64,000 nt of DNA from Pomphorhynchus laevis (GCA_012934845.2 WNNJ02003642.1:62001-126000), one strand, 5' to 3'; shown: positions 43,653-56,161, counted from the first letter of the stretch. Notes: generated from the sequence alone by a model not told the origin. Numbers and translations: made by a program.

Positions 43653-44010
43653 TATACTTTGTATTAGAATAAGATACTAGATAGTTTTATCAGAGGAAAT
43701 ACATCATTAGCATGTATTTGGCCCCGCTGCTATGTTGGGTAGAGGAGTTAGGGGTTGAAACCTGGTAGCATAGTAGTTCCTCCTGATGACCTCTAATTCT
43801 TATTCTGATACATAGTTTGTTATTTATTAGACAATTCATAAAAATGATTTTTATTTTAAATTTCATTTTTTTATTTTAACTTGATTTAAATTATAGAAAA
43901 GCTAAAATCAATTATTAATTTTATTATTTTATTATTACTTTTTGATTTAGCATTATTATGTTTTGTTTAATTTATAATTATATTAAATGCGTAGACTCAG
44001 CTGATTTGAT
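43653..44010 (+). repeat. 3' tail and right terminal repeat of the PLE
   Basis: The region after the stop codon, source of all tail derivatives in the window. It contains CAGAGGAAATACATCATTAG, the hammerhead-like block, CCTGATGACCTCTAATTCTT and the terminal part that ends GCGTAGACTCAGCTGATTTG at 44008. Confidence 0.75.
43727..43776 (+). ncRNA. hammerhead-like fold in PLE 3' tail (candidate)
   Basis: CTGCTATG pairs with CATAGTAG (one G-T pair) around TAGAGGAG, a short spacer, TTGAAACC and TGGTA. Same layout as at 1551-1600, but the core boxes are further from the hammerhead consensus here. Confidence 0.3.
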
Positions 44011-46829
44011 ACTTAAATTCAGAGTACGTAAATGCAAAATAAATAGTTGAAAAATTCCTGACATTAGAGATTTTTCAAATCAGGCAAGCGTTAGAGATGC
44101 AAATTAACTCCCTAAAATTACACAAACATCAAAAATAGGATAAAGCTTTGCTATTCAGCTTCAAGCTTATCTCACACGACATCATTAGCGCATCTAACAA
44201 ACACTAATTTATCACAGAAACCGAATATTATAAATTGAGAGTATGAACGTATTCATTTTATCATCAAATGTGTAAATATCTGCAATATCTTGATCCGGAA
44301 CAGAACACGTAATTTGATAATCTGTAAATAAAGATTCGACAAGTTCGATTAATTGAATTTAAATTGCTAATTTAAATTGAGTTAAATTGTTAATTTAAAT
44401 TAAATCAGCGATAAAGTCAAATGTCACCATAAAAATTTATTATCAAATAAAAATGGTCGCTGCAAAATATTTCAAATGTTTAATATTAATATTAAATATT
44501 AATATTAATATTAATTATTATATTATTTTTAATATTAAACATTTAATAATATTAAATGATTTATAAAAAGTATTTTTCAAAGAGTAACTTGTACTGTCGA
44601 TGAATCTTTAAAAAATTCATGTCATAGATTTCCAATAGTTTGTAGCAACTTTATACACAATTTAAAATTAAATTCATTATTAATTGTTATCAAATAGCAA
44701 TTTTTAACAAAATCAACTAAAAATAATCAAATAAATTGTGATTTATAGTAAGAATTTGTTCCTTTATGTCCAATCTGAACATTAAATAACGTTCTTGTGT
44801 TATTTTAATGAAATTCTTAACAAAACCTATTATTTTTATCAAATAAATTTAATTTTATAATTGTATGAACTGATATTTTACTTGAACGCTTAGATTTTAC
44901 CTAAAATTGCACGTTATCTACAACGTGAAATTATATAGCTGAACGATTTAAATTCCAAAATAAATCGGAATTCCATTTTAAGTACTCTGTAATATGGCAT
45001 TATTGGCTTGTGACATACATTATGTGCGATCGAAGTTGAGATGTTGTACAACGAGATTGTGTTATCGTAATGCTTAATATCATTTACCCTTCAACGTATG
45101 TGGACCATATAGTACAAACAAATAGTTATTACAAAAGAGTTATAAATTATCAAATTATGAAACTTGGATTCCCATATTTTATAAGATGGAATACAAATCA
45201 TAAGAGAATAAAACAATTTTCATAATAAAATCTTTTAAAAATATTTTTGTTGTTGATTTATATTTTTGTTGATTTATTAATAAGGATTGTGCATTAATTT
45301 GACATTTTATTTAAATTAGGCTATAATGTAAATGCTGTTAATGTCTGTAATTTAATTTTAAACAAATTTAAGAGAAATCCTTATACTGTTTGATTTTCAA
45401 ACCCATTATTCAATATCCAAATCGAACATAACTGGAACAGTTATTTGAAATCGCGAATAATACAATTTGCTCAAGTATTTGGCATTTGGTGTTTGTAGAA
45501 AACATGAATTTAATTCTTTTTACAATTAAGGAGTACAAACACCGGCTGTTAGCAAATGGTAGCTATTCGCTCTTAACTAATGACGAATCAACAAAGTGAC
45601 ATTTTCATTAAAATAGCAATTACACACTTTTGCTTTGTAAAACAGACGAAATAATTCAACCACATTTTATTACCAATACAGACATTGGAAAATCAATATT
45701 TACATTGAATTTAAAAGCGATTTTTATCATTAATACAATAAATTCAATATTAAATTAAGTCTCTAGTTAATTGAGCTTCTATTTTTGGAAATCAGATTTG
45801 TAAAACTTGAATTAGTGAAAATAAACAAGAAACTGCAAATAAATTTTGAGGTAAAAACAATTTAGAAGATGTAACACAAAATATAATCTGATAATTCAAC
45901 TACTAAACTAATAAAAATCAAATTTACGATATTCGTATCCCGTTAATATATGCCTTAATTGTTTAAGTATTTAATTGTATGGACATTAGTGATATTTTCG
46001 AAGATTTGAAAATATCACTATTTTTAGTGTGAACACTAAAAATGTGCTACGGTATATCTTAAAAACGATAAAATAAACAAATTTGTAAATGAAATAAAAC
46101 CTTTTTGACAAAATGTAAAATTATTATATCGATAGTTAAAAGTAATATATTTCTGATGCAGTAGTAATTAAGAACGTTTCCCTTTATTTTGATCATATCA
46201 TAAAACATAAAAATATTATTAACTATAACTAATTACTAATTATTAATTATTAGATATTAATTATTATTTATTAATTATAATAAACAATAAATTATAAATC
46301 AATTACAATTATAACTTTTTATTTATTATTTTCTATAGTCAAAATATAAGAAATGTTTTTAATATTCCTTTTAAATGACAAATCAGTTTATTTTTAATAA
46401 AATTAATAACATCATTACCAAATTTAACATGATAAGTTAAAATTCAGAGTAATATTACATGTCATGTAACTTTTAATAACATGTTAATCTAACTAATGCA
46501 ATAATTTCTCATTCCTCGTTCGATAATCAGGAAAGATTGACCGTTCGCGTGAAAATTTCGTAGTGCGATAATAAAATAAGCGCTCTCAAGAATAAATAAT
46601 TTATTATTAAGATAGTCATGCATTTGAACCAACTAATTTATGTTTTAGAAGTAAATTAATTTCAATGTTATTTTTAATTTTAAGACATAATTTTGTTGTA
46701 AATCGATTGCTCACTCGTAGATATTAATTACTGCATGTGTTGACGATTAATTAATCTATAAGACACAATTTTTATTTAGCAACACTAACAGGAAAAAGGA
46801 CTAAAACCTGTAGTGCTTTTTTTAACTTT
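44011..46829. other. AT-rich intergenic sequence
   Basis: No gene is seen on either strand. Two perfect hairpins stand side by side at 45988-46019 (12-bp arms, 8-base loop) and 46021-46042 (10-bp arms, 2-base loop). 44475-44560 and 46210-46320 are simple ATTAAT-type runs. Confidence 0.45.
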
Positions 46830-47210
46830 TTTGGGAAGCTGATGTTGAACTGTCATGTAGTGCTTCGTCCGACATAACGCCTTAGTACGCAGATGACGGA
46901 ATGAGCGACAGCACAGTGATGTCATGTGAAGTCATTGATTTCGCAAACAATACCAAATGTCCGACTTGTAACCGGTAGGGAGCGAGCGCTTTGCGAATTC
47001 CTTTGAGAGGTTTACTAAGGATCAAGTATCGTCGAAGTTGTGTAGCTACAAGGCCACACTGATGATATCAACCTGTAGTGATGAGTAGAAAGTCGAATCG
47101 CTCCATTGGGGGCTAGGTGTCTGTTGTAGGCGCATTCCGGGCCAAGCTTCCTGACGAAGGTTGTAAAAAAGCATGCAGGTTGTAGCCATATTCATGCTAG
47201 AGTTTGTAAA
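46830..47210. other. GC-richer island of unknown nature
   Basis: About 380 bases with balanced composition inside very AT-rich DNA, containing CGACATAACGCCTTAGTACG, GGTAGGGAGCGAGCG and GGGGGCTAGGTGTCTG. No frame longer than a few dozen codons. AAAGTCGAATCGCTCC near 47090 loosely resembles a tRNA B box, so a tRNA-derived SINE is possible, but there is no clear A box. I cannot assign it. Confidence 0.35.
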
Positions 47211-50059
47211 TAAAAGTTGCAGCATAATACTTTCGAATTGCTAATTAAACGGGGGTAAGAGAAGTTGTCGCCTTTTCATATAAAAATATAAATACATCAT
47301 CAAATTTATAATAAGCAATTTTTAAGGGATAATTTTTACTTTCTTTAATATGATCCCAAGTTGATAACGAAAATGCGACGGCATAATTCATAAAATTATG
47401 GTTTCGTTCACAATCCATTTAACCAGTAATTTAGACTCACTTAATATGACAAGTATTATCTAGCAAGAAGGAATCCTAATTCGCAACAAGCAAGAACGCA
47501 TTCTATTTTCAAAGAGCTACATTGGTAGCAAACAAATTGTAAGGCATATTAGAGCTCCGCCGGATTAAGATTCAAAGCGTACACGTTTCGCTTTTTATTT
47601 GAAATTTTGTATTGCTAATTAAAGTATGATAATCTCAAATCCAACATTTAATAATCTCTCATCAGCAACATTATAAATTATGTGTAATTCGTAGTCCATC
47701 CACAACTACCAATCAACATACTAATGTATGTAGTGAATCCTACCATTTTGTTCCTTACTCTACGTTCTTGGCTGATAATACTTTTGACGAATGAGTTTAC
47801 CATGAAATTAATAGATTATGGCATTGATTTTAGCGATGCATGGGTAATTCTGAATTTTACAGATTCGTTAGTTATTGATGAGAGACGTTACTGAGTCGAT
47901 CAAATTGCAGATGAGATCGGTAGTTGATTATTATCTTATTCAGATAGAAAGCTTTGCAGCTGAAAGAGGTCGCTATTGCTTAGTCTTGTGATCGTTTGAT
48001 GTTGGCATTTTAAAGAGGCTGGAATAATTAAAAACGCCTTTTATTAAAATTAGCTTCTTTTAACTGGAGATTCAGCTTCTTTCTCCCAGTTTATCGTACA
48101 AGTAGTGGTTGAGATGGGGATCTAGGGAAGCGAGGGTTAATTACAATAAGATTGAATATCTGAATTATACATTATGGAATAACAAACCAAAATGAATTAT
48201 ACGGATATGCTATTTTGATAATTAAATTTTAGAAATTGCATCGTATTCCGATAAACGTTTGAATTATAGCAGATAGAAGATATTGAGGAATATAAGATTT
48301 TGATTTATTTTCTGTGAAGTGCTTAGTCAAAACTGGCTAAGCTAAATATTCAGTTTAAATAAATAATAAGTAAATAATTAACTATTATATCAAATAAGAT
48401 ACTATTTTGTAAATAATTTTAATTTTTGAAGGATGTGGTGCCAAACGAAATAAAAAGTTCTCGGTTTATTTTAATAATTTACATCACAAATTATTAGGAA
48501 AGCAAATTTGATGTTAAGCTACTTTATGTAGGTCGGTTATTTTGAGCTGAATTCAAAACATTCATCTCTTATGTAATTGACCACAACTCTTGGCAGATAA
48601 GCCTCATAGTTCCAGCGAAATATCGGTATATTTAATTATATAAAATTCAGCTTTTTGAATAAAAACTAAAGTAATTTTTGATTATTATTCGCAAAATAAT
48701 ATTTTGCGAATAATTATAATTTTTGATAATTCAATAACAACAATCATCAAACATTAAAACACTCCCAATGTTGGCCAGACCGTGCATCATCATTATTCAT
48801 AATAATGAAATATTCGAAATAAATCTTCGAAATTACGTTTGTAAAATAGCCACAGATAGTTTCAAAGCAAACTACGTATAAATTTATTATAAAAACATAT
48901 AATAAAAAACAATTTATTTATAAATTTATATTTTCAAATTTATAAGTTACAATAGCAGGGAACTCATTTTTAATTATTTTTATTATTATCAATTAGCCCC
49001 AAGAAAATTGGATATTAATGTTGCAACTTTCTATTTTCACATTTCTAATGAGGCGAATCGTATTTCGGTAATTTGCATCGGATTCGAATTTAAAGTGTTT
49101 CTAACTGTTGGTAAAGTTCGAAATCACAACCCTAAGTTCTGAGAATTCAGTAATTAGAATTTTCAACTCATGCATCACGCACACACATTTCCAAAATAAT
49201 AAAACACAGAGTAATGTCAACCTTTTACTATGAAAATTCTAATTTGGGTGGATTGAAAAGAAGATAACAACAGTTGTTCTACTTTATTTTTATGTAAGCA
49301 CATGATTTGTATTCATTAAGCAGTTTTCATCATTACTCGACTAGGTTTCATTCGATTACGCAACATCGCATGTGATCTTATAGCGATGGTTTCCGTTGTC
49401 AATTGTAGACTAAGCATATTAAATACAAACATTTGTAAAGCTTTTAAGCCATTGTTGCTTTTTATTAGTGACACGCAAGCGAAATGCATTTATAGAAAAT
49501 AATATCTAGAGAAAGACTAGTGTAAATAAGATATAACTAATATCTATAGGAAGGTTAACGAATATAGATTTTTTGATAAATTAATGCATGTTTATCAAAA
49601 TTAGTTTAATGCATAATATTAAGTAAAAACTATTTCATTTACAGATTTACTCAAGTAAATATTGATCAGTTGTATGAACAATGCTTATCTCGAAGCTGAA
49701 TCTAATAAAATCAATAATTTTACTCACGCGAAGTTCTTTAAAGTTTTTTGTTTTTTTATGGTTTTAAGTTCTTAAGTTTTAAATTCTTTATGGATTTTTA
49801 TGTCCTCTATGGTTTTAAGTTATTTAGTTTTTGACTTCTTTACAGTTGTTTAAAAATAACCAACTAGTCAAATATTTTTGATAATTAAATAACTATTCAA
49901 ATAAAACAATTTAAACTCTGACATTATCTAATAATGCAATTATTAATTATAAAACAATTACGAAATTATAACTAATTATCAATAATAATTATTAATAATT
50001 TATCGTTAATTAATTAACAAATAATCACTGCATTATTCGTGATTATTTCATCCTGATAA
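47211..50059. other. AT-rich intergenic sequence
   Basis: No gene is seen. The most striking structure is a near-perfect palindrome at 48684-48714 (15-bp arms, 1-base loop). 49735-49850 repeats TTCTTTA-GTTTTAAGTT-type words four times. Confidence 0.45.
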
Positions 50060-50190
50060 CCTGTATTCCTTATTCAGATAAATTTTATAAATATAAATTA
50101 TAAAAAATCTTATATAATTATTTATCATTATTTTTAATTTATATATAGTATAAAATACGTAGACTCGGAGTTATCTGATCTGATTAATTA
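50060..50190 (+). repeat. PLE 3'-tail derivative 7
   Basis: Runs from TATTCCTTATTCAGATAAAT to TATAAAATACGTAGACTCGG and GAGTTATCTGATC. This is the outer part of the PLE tail in plus orientation, opposite to the derivatives at 10-16.5 kb. The inner tail and coding parts are absent. Confidence 0.6.
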
Positions 50191-53094
50191 CATAAGAAAT
50201 TGCTTAATGATGTTTTAAAAATATAATCTTAAGTAAGTTGATCATTTATTTCCAACATATAATGTAAACTTAAAATTCAAAGCATACTATCTCTTAATGT
50301 CATCTGATATGTCACTTAAAAATGTCAACTTTAAAAAATAATGTTATTATTTGCTTATACGAATTAGTTAATTTTAAACTTTAGTTAGTTGATCTAAGGT
50401 TAGTTAAAACCTTAGATCAAAGTTAGTTAAGACTTAGTTAGCTATTCATTGAAGTTCATAGTTTTATTGGCAATATTATTAGAACATTAATAAAATATAT
50501 TTTATTAAATATATCTTAATAATAGACAGCGATGGCCTCTTGAGTCGTCTTATTAAATATGAAATAATAATACGAATACGTTACTTTGTTGTGTAAGATA
50601 AACAGTAGAGTAAATCTATACCGACTTACTCAACTGCTTTATTTAAGTTATATCTATAAATAATCTATAAATAAGATCTAAGTCTTCTTAGATCTAAAGT
50701 AAGCTAAAGTTAGTCTAACTTTAGTTAAACTAAAGTTGATCTTTAGTAAAAATCTAATACTTTTAATATTTTTATTTTTATATTTCTACAAGATTTTACT
50801 AGTACTAAATCAATTAGCAGGATATATTTAATTAATTTTTTACATTTAAATAAAAAATATTCCGAGTATATTTTGGTTAAACGCTTATACACCATCATTT
50901 TTATTCAAAAAAGCAACACTTTACACTTCTGGATCTTAATAAAGTATACTAGAATTTACAAATTAACAAATTAACAAATGATGTAGAATCATCTAAAAAA
51001 TCATCTAAAAAGATATAAAAAATTATTATCAGTTACGTATCGCATCAGTTTAACAAATCTTAGAATGTCCACTGACTTTCAGTCTGCTGGCATTCAGTAA
51101 GTAGCCTAAATGTCTACGGATTGTCAGACGTCTTTTTACGCTGCATTTTAATTCTCGACTTAAGATTTTTCCTTAAGTATACAAGAATTTGTATTTTTTA
51201 ATTGTAGTTTGTAATTACTGAATTTAAACATAACTTTGGAAATCTTGTAATATTCTTGTAAAATAGGGATTTAAGTAAAATTTATCAGTTTAAAGCTGAT
51301 TAACTAAATGCAAATTACTTACAAGATCGTATTACCTAAAACATTAACGAAGTTTAGCTACGTGACTTTTTATGAGTGCTTATGTTTTCTGCGATAACGT
51401 TTTATATTAAAAAGACTAGTCAAATAATCAAGAAAAATGACACAATTGTAATGTGTCATTGAAAATGACACAAAAATATGAGTATGCGTTTTCTATTTTA
51501 TCTTCTTTCAGAGAGAAAGTACAGAAATATCTGCCTCATTTTCTACTTAAAATAAAGCCATTATTTTATCGGGGTTAAGCTATAACTGAACTAAAGCGGT
51601 TTAAATAGGGTAATTAGAGAACACTAATTATTGCGGTTAGCTCATATGTAGTAAGGATGTATTCATATACATAAATAATACATTTAAGTAGATAACATCA
51701 CACGCTTTTAAGGGTTATAAAATACGCTCACTAAGATTTGAATCCAAAAACATTACATATGCAAATGATAAATTTTGATTGTTTTTATAGATAACACAAA
51801 TTACAAATGATATTTTCGTAACTAAAATATACGGTAAAATAAATTAATAAATAAATATAATAAATTTAATTTTATAATCTAATGTTAACACATTTCATTA
51901 GAAATATAGTGATGGTTCTCCTGCCAACTCCGCAAAACAAGCCGTCATTATATTACTTACATTTCCTCGTTGCACCGCAGCGCAAATTCGCCTCATGAGG
52001 AAACTCAAAGGGTTTAGTTTAAAAAACGAAATTTTATTAATTTTAAGATATATATAAGTATTTACATGTAAAAATAAATGACTTTATATATAAAGTCATT
52101 CTTATTTTTAAAGCATCTTTGATGCAAACTGTAATTTATTATATATAATATATTTATATATTATATTTATTATTTTTAATTCGATTATATCTATCCAACT
52201 TGTATTAATTGTTAATACACATACTTGAAAAACAATTAAATCGGTCCGGTAATTATATTACTTACATTTTTTTCAGTTAATGAATAAATCTTAGGCTTTC
52301 TGCTAAGGAATTTAATCATAAAGGTTTTTTTATGATTTTTAAGATAAAACAATCTTTTATGATTGGGTATCAAGAATTTAAGAATTGTAAGATTATACAG
52401 GCTATTGCAGTCAAAATATAAATCAAAATATCGCATACTCAGTAATCGCATACTTTTATCATGTGATATTTTTATTTATATTTGGATCATTGCCATTAAA
52501 ATATATGAGAATAAATAACACACAAAAGTAGAAACATTATTAGAATTTTCGCTTAAGACATGAGCATAAAAAACTTTGAAATGAATAAAAACAGAAATAT
52601 ATACACACAAAGCTAGAAGAAACTTAAAACTAAGATGAAGTAGCACGAATATGAGCAATTAATTTCATGTAATATTTTTATATAATTAATCGGTTTAGAC
52701 GTTTTTATATACATTCTATTTTAATAAACATAATTAACAAATACAAATTTGTATGTAATAAAAGCATTTATCTATAATTAGAAAGTCCGCTCAGTGACAT
52801 ATACTTTTACTTTTAACACTCAAAAATTTATTTAAAAAATTAAAAATTAATTAAATTTTAAAAAATTAAATTTTAAAAAAATTAAAAAAAAATTAATTTT
52901 TTTAATTATAAACTTTTATAATAAAAAAATCTTTTTAACAAAACAAATTTTAAAATCTTTATAGATATGGCGTATCTGTCTAGAATAGGGGTATTTCATT
53001 GCAATATAAATAAAGAATTTCTTGATAAATAATAAATAGATAAATAAGTTGGAAAACACGACAAAAAATAGTTAACGAACTTAGTCTGAGTTTC
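50191..53094. other. AT-rich intergenic sequence
   Basis: No supported gene; the minus frames at 52236-52658 show no domain. Palindromes: 50389-50420 (13-bp arms), 51436-51460 (9-bp arms) and 52077-52100 (a perfect 24-bp palindrome). 50640-50750 repeats GATCTAAGT- and CTAAAGTTAGT-type words in both orientations. Confidence 0.4.
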
Positions 53095-53395
53095 TGACAT
53101 TGCTTCGTCAGTCTTCTTTATCCAGGTGTGGGATCAGTTCCCGCTAGCATACACCAACGTGTCACTTCCGATTGAGTAACCAGGGTCTGCCACACACCTG
53201 AGGTTCCAATAATTGTCCATTATTGTGAGTAATCTCTATATAAAAAGTTTAATAAATCTTGGTATTTGCTCTGGGGATATTATTCTTGAAAAGAAAACGA
53301 ATCCCAAGATTATCCAGGTATACCAAACGCGCACCTGGACACTCCCTCTTAATAAAAGACGCAGATCCCGTTTCAGGGACATCTTGATCTAGTTA
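53095..53395 (-). mobile_element. I/Jockey-like LINE 3'-end fragment
   Basis: Matches the 3' ends at 17160-17360 and 58650-58810 in the minus orientation (GCTCTGGGGATATTATTCTT, GAATCCCAAGATTATCCAGG, CGCACCTGGACAC). About 300 bases remain and are more diverged than the other copies. It abuts the L2-like copy that follows. Confidence 0.65.
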
Positions 53396-53459
53396 GAACA
53401 CTCTTTACTCGCTAGTCGAATCCGCCCGCCCCCTCAGCTCATGCCCTTCTAAATCCTCT

Positions 53460-56088
53460 AATCATGGCGGCATCGTCGCATTCGCGCGTCACCCAGCGTC
53501 TCTTCGCAAAATCAATCCCCCTTTCTGTCCTTGCTCTTTTGAATTGCTCACTTGTCGTTATTCTAACCCGATCACTCTAGATCTCGCCATTGTATACCGT
53601 CCTGGTTCATCAGCTCCTACGGCCTTTTTTTTTACCGAACTCGCTGACTTCCTTTCTCATTGTTCTTTGTCATCAATCCCTTCACTCGTTCTAGGCGACT
53701 TCAATATCCGCCTAGACCGCCCCTCTTCCACAGATTCCATCCGCTTCATCAACATTCTATCCAACTACAATTACAAACTAATCTCCACTGCCCCCACACA
53801 TATACTTGGCGGGGCACTCGACATCATCGCTGTCCCCGATCATTTTGCTGCCCACACCTCACTGTCCATCTCTGATCCTGGTCTATCCGATCACTTTCTT
53901 ATCACCCTTGATCTCGCTCGCAACCACACCCCTCCTCACACACCTACAATCCTACGTCGCCCTTGGAGAAATCTTGACCTCTCCCTTCTCCGCTCTGCCT
54001 TACTCAAATCGTCTCTATCATTACCCACAATAACATATTCATCTCCTCACGATCTCGCCTTTCTTTTCGACTCTGAACTCACATCCACTCTCGATATTCT
54101 CTTGCCCTTCAAGTCTCACCCACACCGTCGCTTGCACCGTGCCCCATTGTTTGACATCCAATGCCTACTCTCAAAGCGTCGACTCCGCCATGCTTTTCGA
54201 GTCTATCACCGCTCTCTCAGACGCGATTTCCGCTCGATCACTCCGTCTTTCCGTGATTCCTATCTTGCTCTTCGCCGGTCTCATCTCCACCTACTACGTA
54301 CCAAATGCAACTCCTTCTGGCAGCATAAAATCATCACTTCATTCAACTCTAAGACTCTCTGGCATACTTTTAACTCAATCCTGGCTCGTTCCTCTACGCC
54401 GTGCAACATCAATGCTAATGATTATTCGTCATTTCTCCAGACTAAAGTATCCACGCTGCTCTCTCACACCCCGGTCTCCATCCTATTTCACTCTGCCCAG
54501 TCTACTCTCATCCTTCCGGAACTCTTTCATCTTCTCCATGTATCACCTACAGAAGTATCATCTGTCCTCATGTCTTTGCCCAACAAAACCTCACCTGCCG
54601 ATCCCCTGCCTACCCACATATTAAAATCTATATGCTCATCGATATCCCCATTTCTCACAACCTTGTTTAACTCGTCCATCCGCAGTCGTATCTTCCCTTC
54701 ACACTGGAAATCCGCAATCGTTCGTCCCCTCCTTAAGAAACAATCGCTCGACCCCTCCCTTCCTTCTAGCTATCGCCCCATTTCACTACTCCCTACTCTT
54801 TCAAAGCTCTTAGAACGCCTCATCTTAATACAAATCAACGCTTATCTCTCCTCATCCAATCTGTACCCTCCTTAACAATCCGCTTTCCGCTCTAATCACT
54901 CGACAGAAATCGCATGCATAAAAGTGTACAACGACTTACTCATTTCTCGAGACAAGGCTCTATATAGTGTTCTCATCTCCCTCGACCTCTCCTCCGCATT
55001 CGACATTGTCGACCACTCCGTCCTCCTTTCTCGCCTTCGTTATGATTACGGCTTTTCTTCCTCCTCCGTAGCTTGGTTCGCCTCATATCTATCCGACCGT
55101 TCCTTTCGCGTCTGTTCTAATTCATCATCCTCCCCTCCCATCCCTATTTTTTTGCAAGGTTCCACAAGGTTCAGTCCTAGGTCCCATGCTTTTCTCTCTT
55201 CTGCTTGGCGATCTATCTCCGTTTATCAAACCTTACTCCTTTAACGTCATGCAATACGCCGATGACATTCTAATCTATGCTCATGCACCCGCACATCGCA
55301 TACACGATATCGGCATTTCTGCCTCAAACTGTCTTTCTTCTATCTACAAACGTCTCTCCAATCTCCATCTCGTTCTAAACCCCGACAAGTCTAAAATAAT
55401 GTGGATCCTTCCCCGTAAACCAAACATATCTCCTCCCATTGTATCTTTTGCCTCATCGATCATCCCTATAGTCCACAATCTCACTTTCTTAGGCTTCCAT
55501 TTCGATGATCACCTTTCCCTTAAACCCTTCGTCCGTGACAAGGTCCGCTCATCTAACACTATTCTCCGTGACATCAGCCGTATCCGCCCCCTTATCGACT
55601 TCCGTTATTGTATGTATCTTCTTTCATCGCTTCATTTCCCTAAAATCGATTACTGCCTTAGCCTTTTCGCCAATTCTCCAAAATCCATCATCCTACCCCT
55701 ACAACGAATAATCAACACCGCCGTTCGAGTGCTCTTTCGTCTCCGTCGCTTCGACCACACATCCACATATTTTGCCCAACTCTCCTGGCCCACCATCCAC
55801 ATCCGCATCAAACTCCGCCTTCTTCTCGTTACTTTTCGTCTCATCGCTGTCGGCTCCCCATCGTTCATCAACCTTCCTTTCTTAGACGATACTCGCCCCA
55901 CCTCGCTATCGCTTCGTTCCTGTCATACCCTCTTACTCCACGTTCCTAATTACTCCAACAACTACGGTCTCCGATCCTTCCTCGTCGCCGCCTCACTCGC
56001 CTGGAATCTACTCCCTCTCGACGTCCGTCGCGCCCCCATTTATATCACATTCAAACACCTCTTCCGTTCACACCTTCTCGACACCTGA
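53460..56088 (+). pseudogene. L2-like LINE ORF2, endonuclease to C-terminus
   Basis: 53544-54875: IVYRPGSSAPTAFFFTEL, LVLGDFNIRLDRP, GGALDIIAVPD, GLSDHFLITLDL (endonuclease), a long linker, LLKKQSLDPSLPSSYRPISL. After a TAA at 54873 the same frame continues with QSAFRSNHSTE and LISLDLSSAFDIVDHSVLLS (first Asp). A frame change near 55160 leads to 55186-56088 with VMQYADDILIYAHA (catalytic DD), LVLNPDKSKIMW, and the L2/CR1-type C-terminus LRSFLVAASLAWNLLP followed by a leucine-rich end. About two to three breaks in all. It is closely related to 4854-7460, but on the opposite strand. Confidence 0.85.
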
Positions 56089-56119
56089 TTCACAGTCTTG
56101 TTTTGTTGTGGTCATGTTA

Positions 56120-56135
56120 GCGTGCGCTGGCACGC
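56120..56135 (+). promoter_or_regulatory. 3'-terminal hairpin of the L2-like LINE
   Basis: GCGTGC-GCTG-GCACGC, a perfect 6-bp stem, followed by ATTTGCCACGTTAAAATAAA. Compared with 4498-4514, three stem pairs differ and each difference is compensated on the other side. Confidence 0.7.
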
Positions 56136-56161
56136 ATTTGCCACGTTAAAATAAATCCTTT

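Larger units (their letters stand above)
40429..44010 (+). mobile_element. Naiad-type Penelope-like element, best copy
   Basis: About 3.6 kb, plus strand. The order is: inverted terminal segment (40429-40624), 5' leader (40625-40917), coding region (40918-43652), 3' tail with hammerhead-like block (43653-43800) and terminal segment (43800-44010). The left terminal segment is the reverse complement of the right one, so the copy is bounded by inverted repeats of roughly 200 bp. The RT part of the gene is fully open while the N-terminal part has a few breaks. PLEs are retroelements that use a GIY-YIG nuclease to start reverse transcription. Nuclease-first order marks the permuted Naiad-type branch. 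Confidence 0.85.
53396..56161 (+). mobile_element. L2-like LINE, 5'-truncated copy
   Basis: Plus strand, starting within the endonuclease (NHGGIVAFARHP) and running to the 3' hairpin and the AATAAATCC end. ORF1 and the first part of the endonuclease are missing, the usual result of incomplete reverse transcription. It contains the C-terminal part of ORF2 lost from the minus copy and so completes the picture of the family. It has few breaks. Confidence 0.85.

Noticed and set aside
43781-43790. CCTGATGACC as the hammerhead CUGAUGA box
   Set aside because: No GAAA box or closing stem follows at a suitable distance. The better-placed candidate is the fold at 43727-43776.
47085-47105. tRNA-like B box
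   Set aside because: One base short of the consensus and no A box at the proper distance; no cloverleaf can be drawn.
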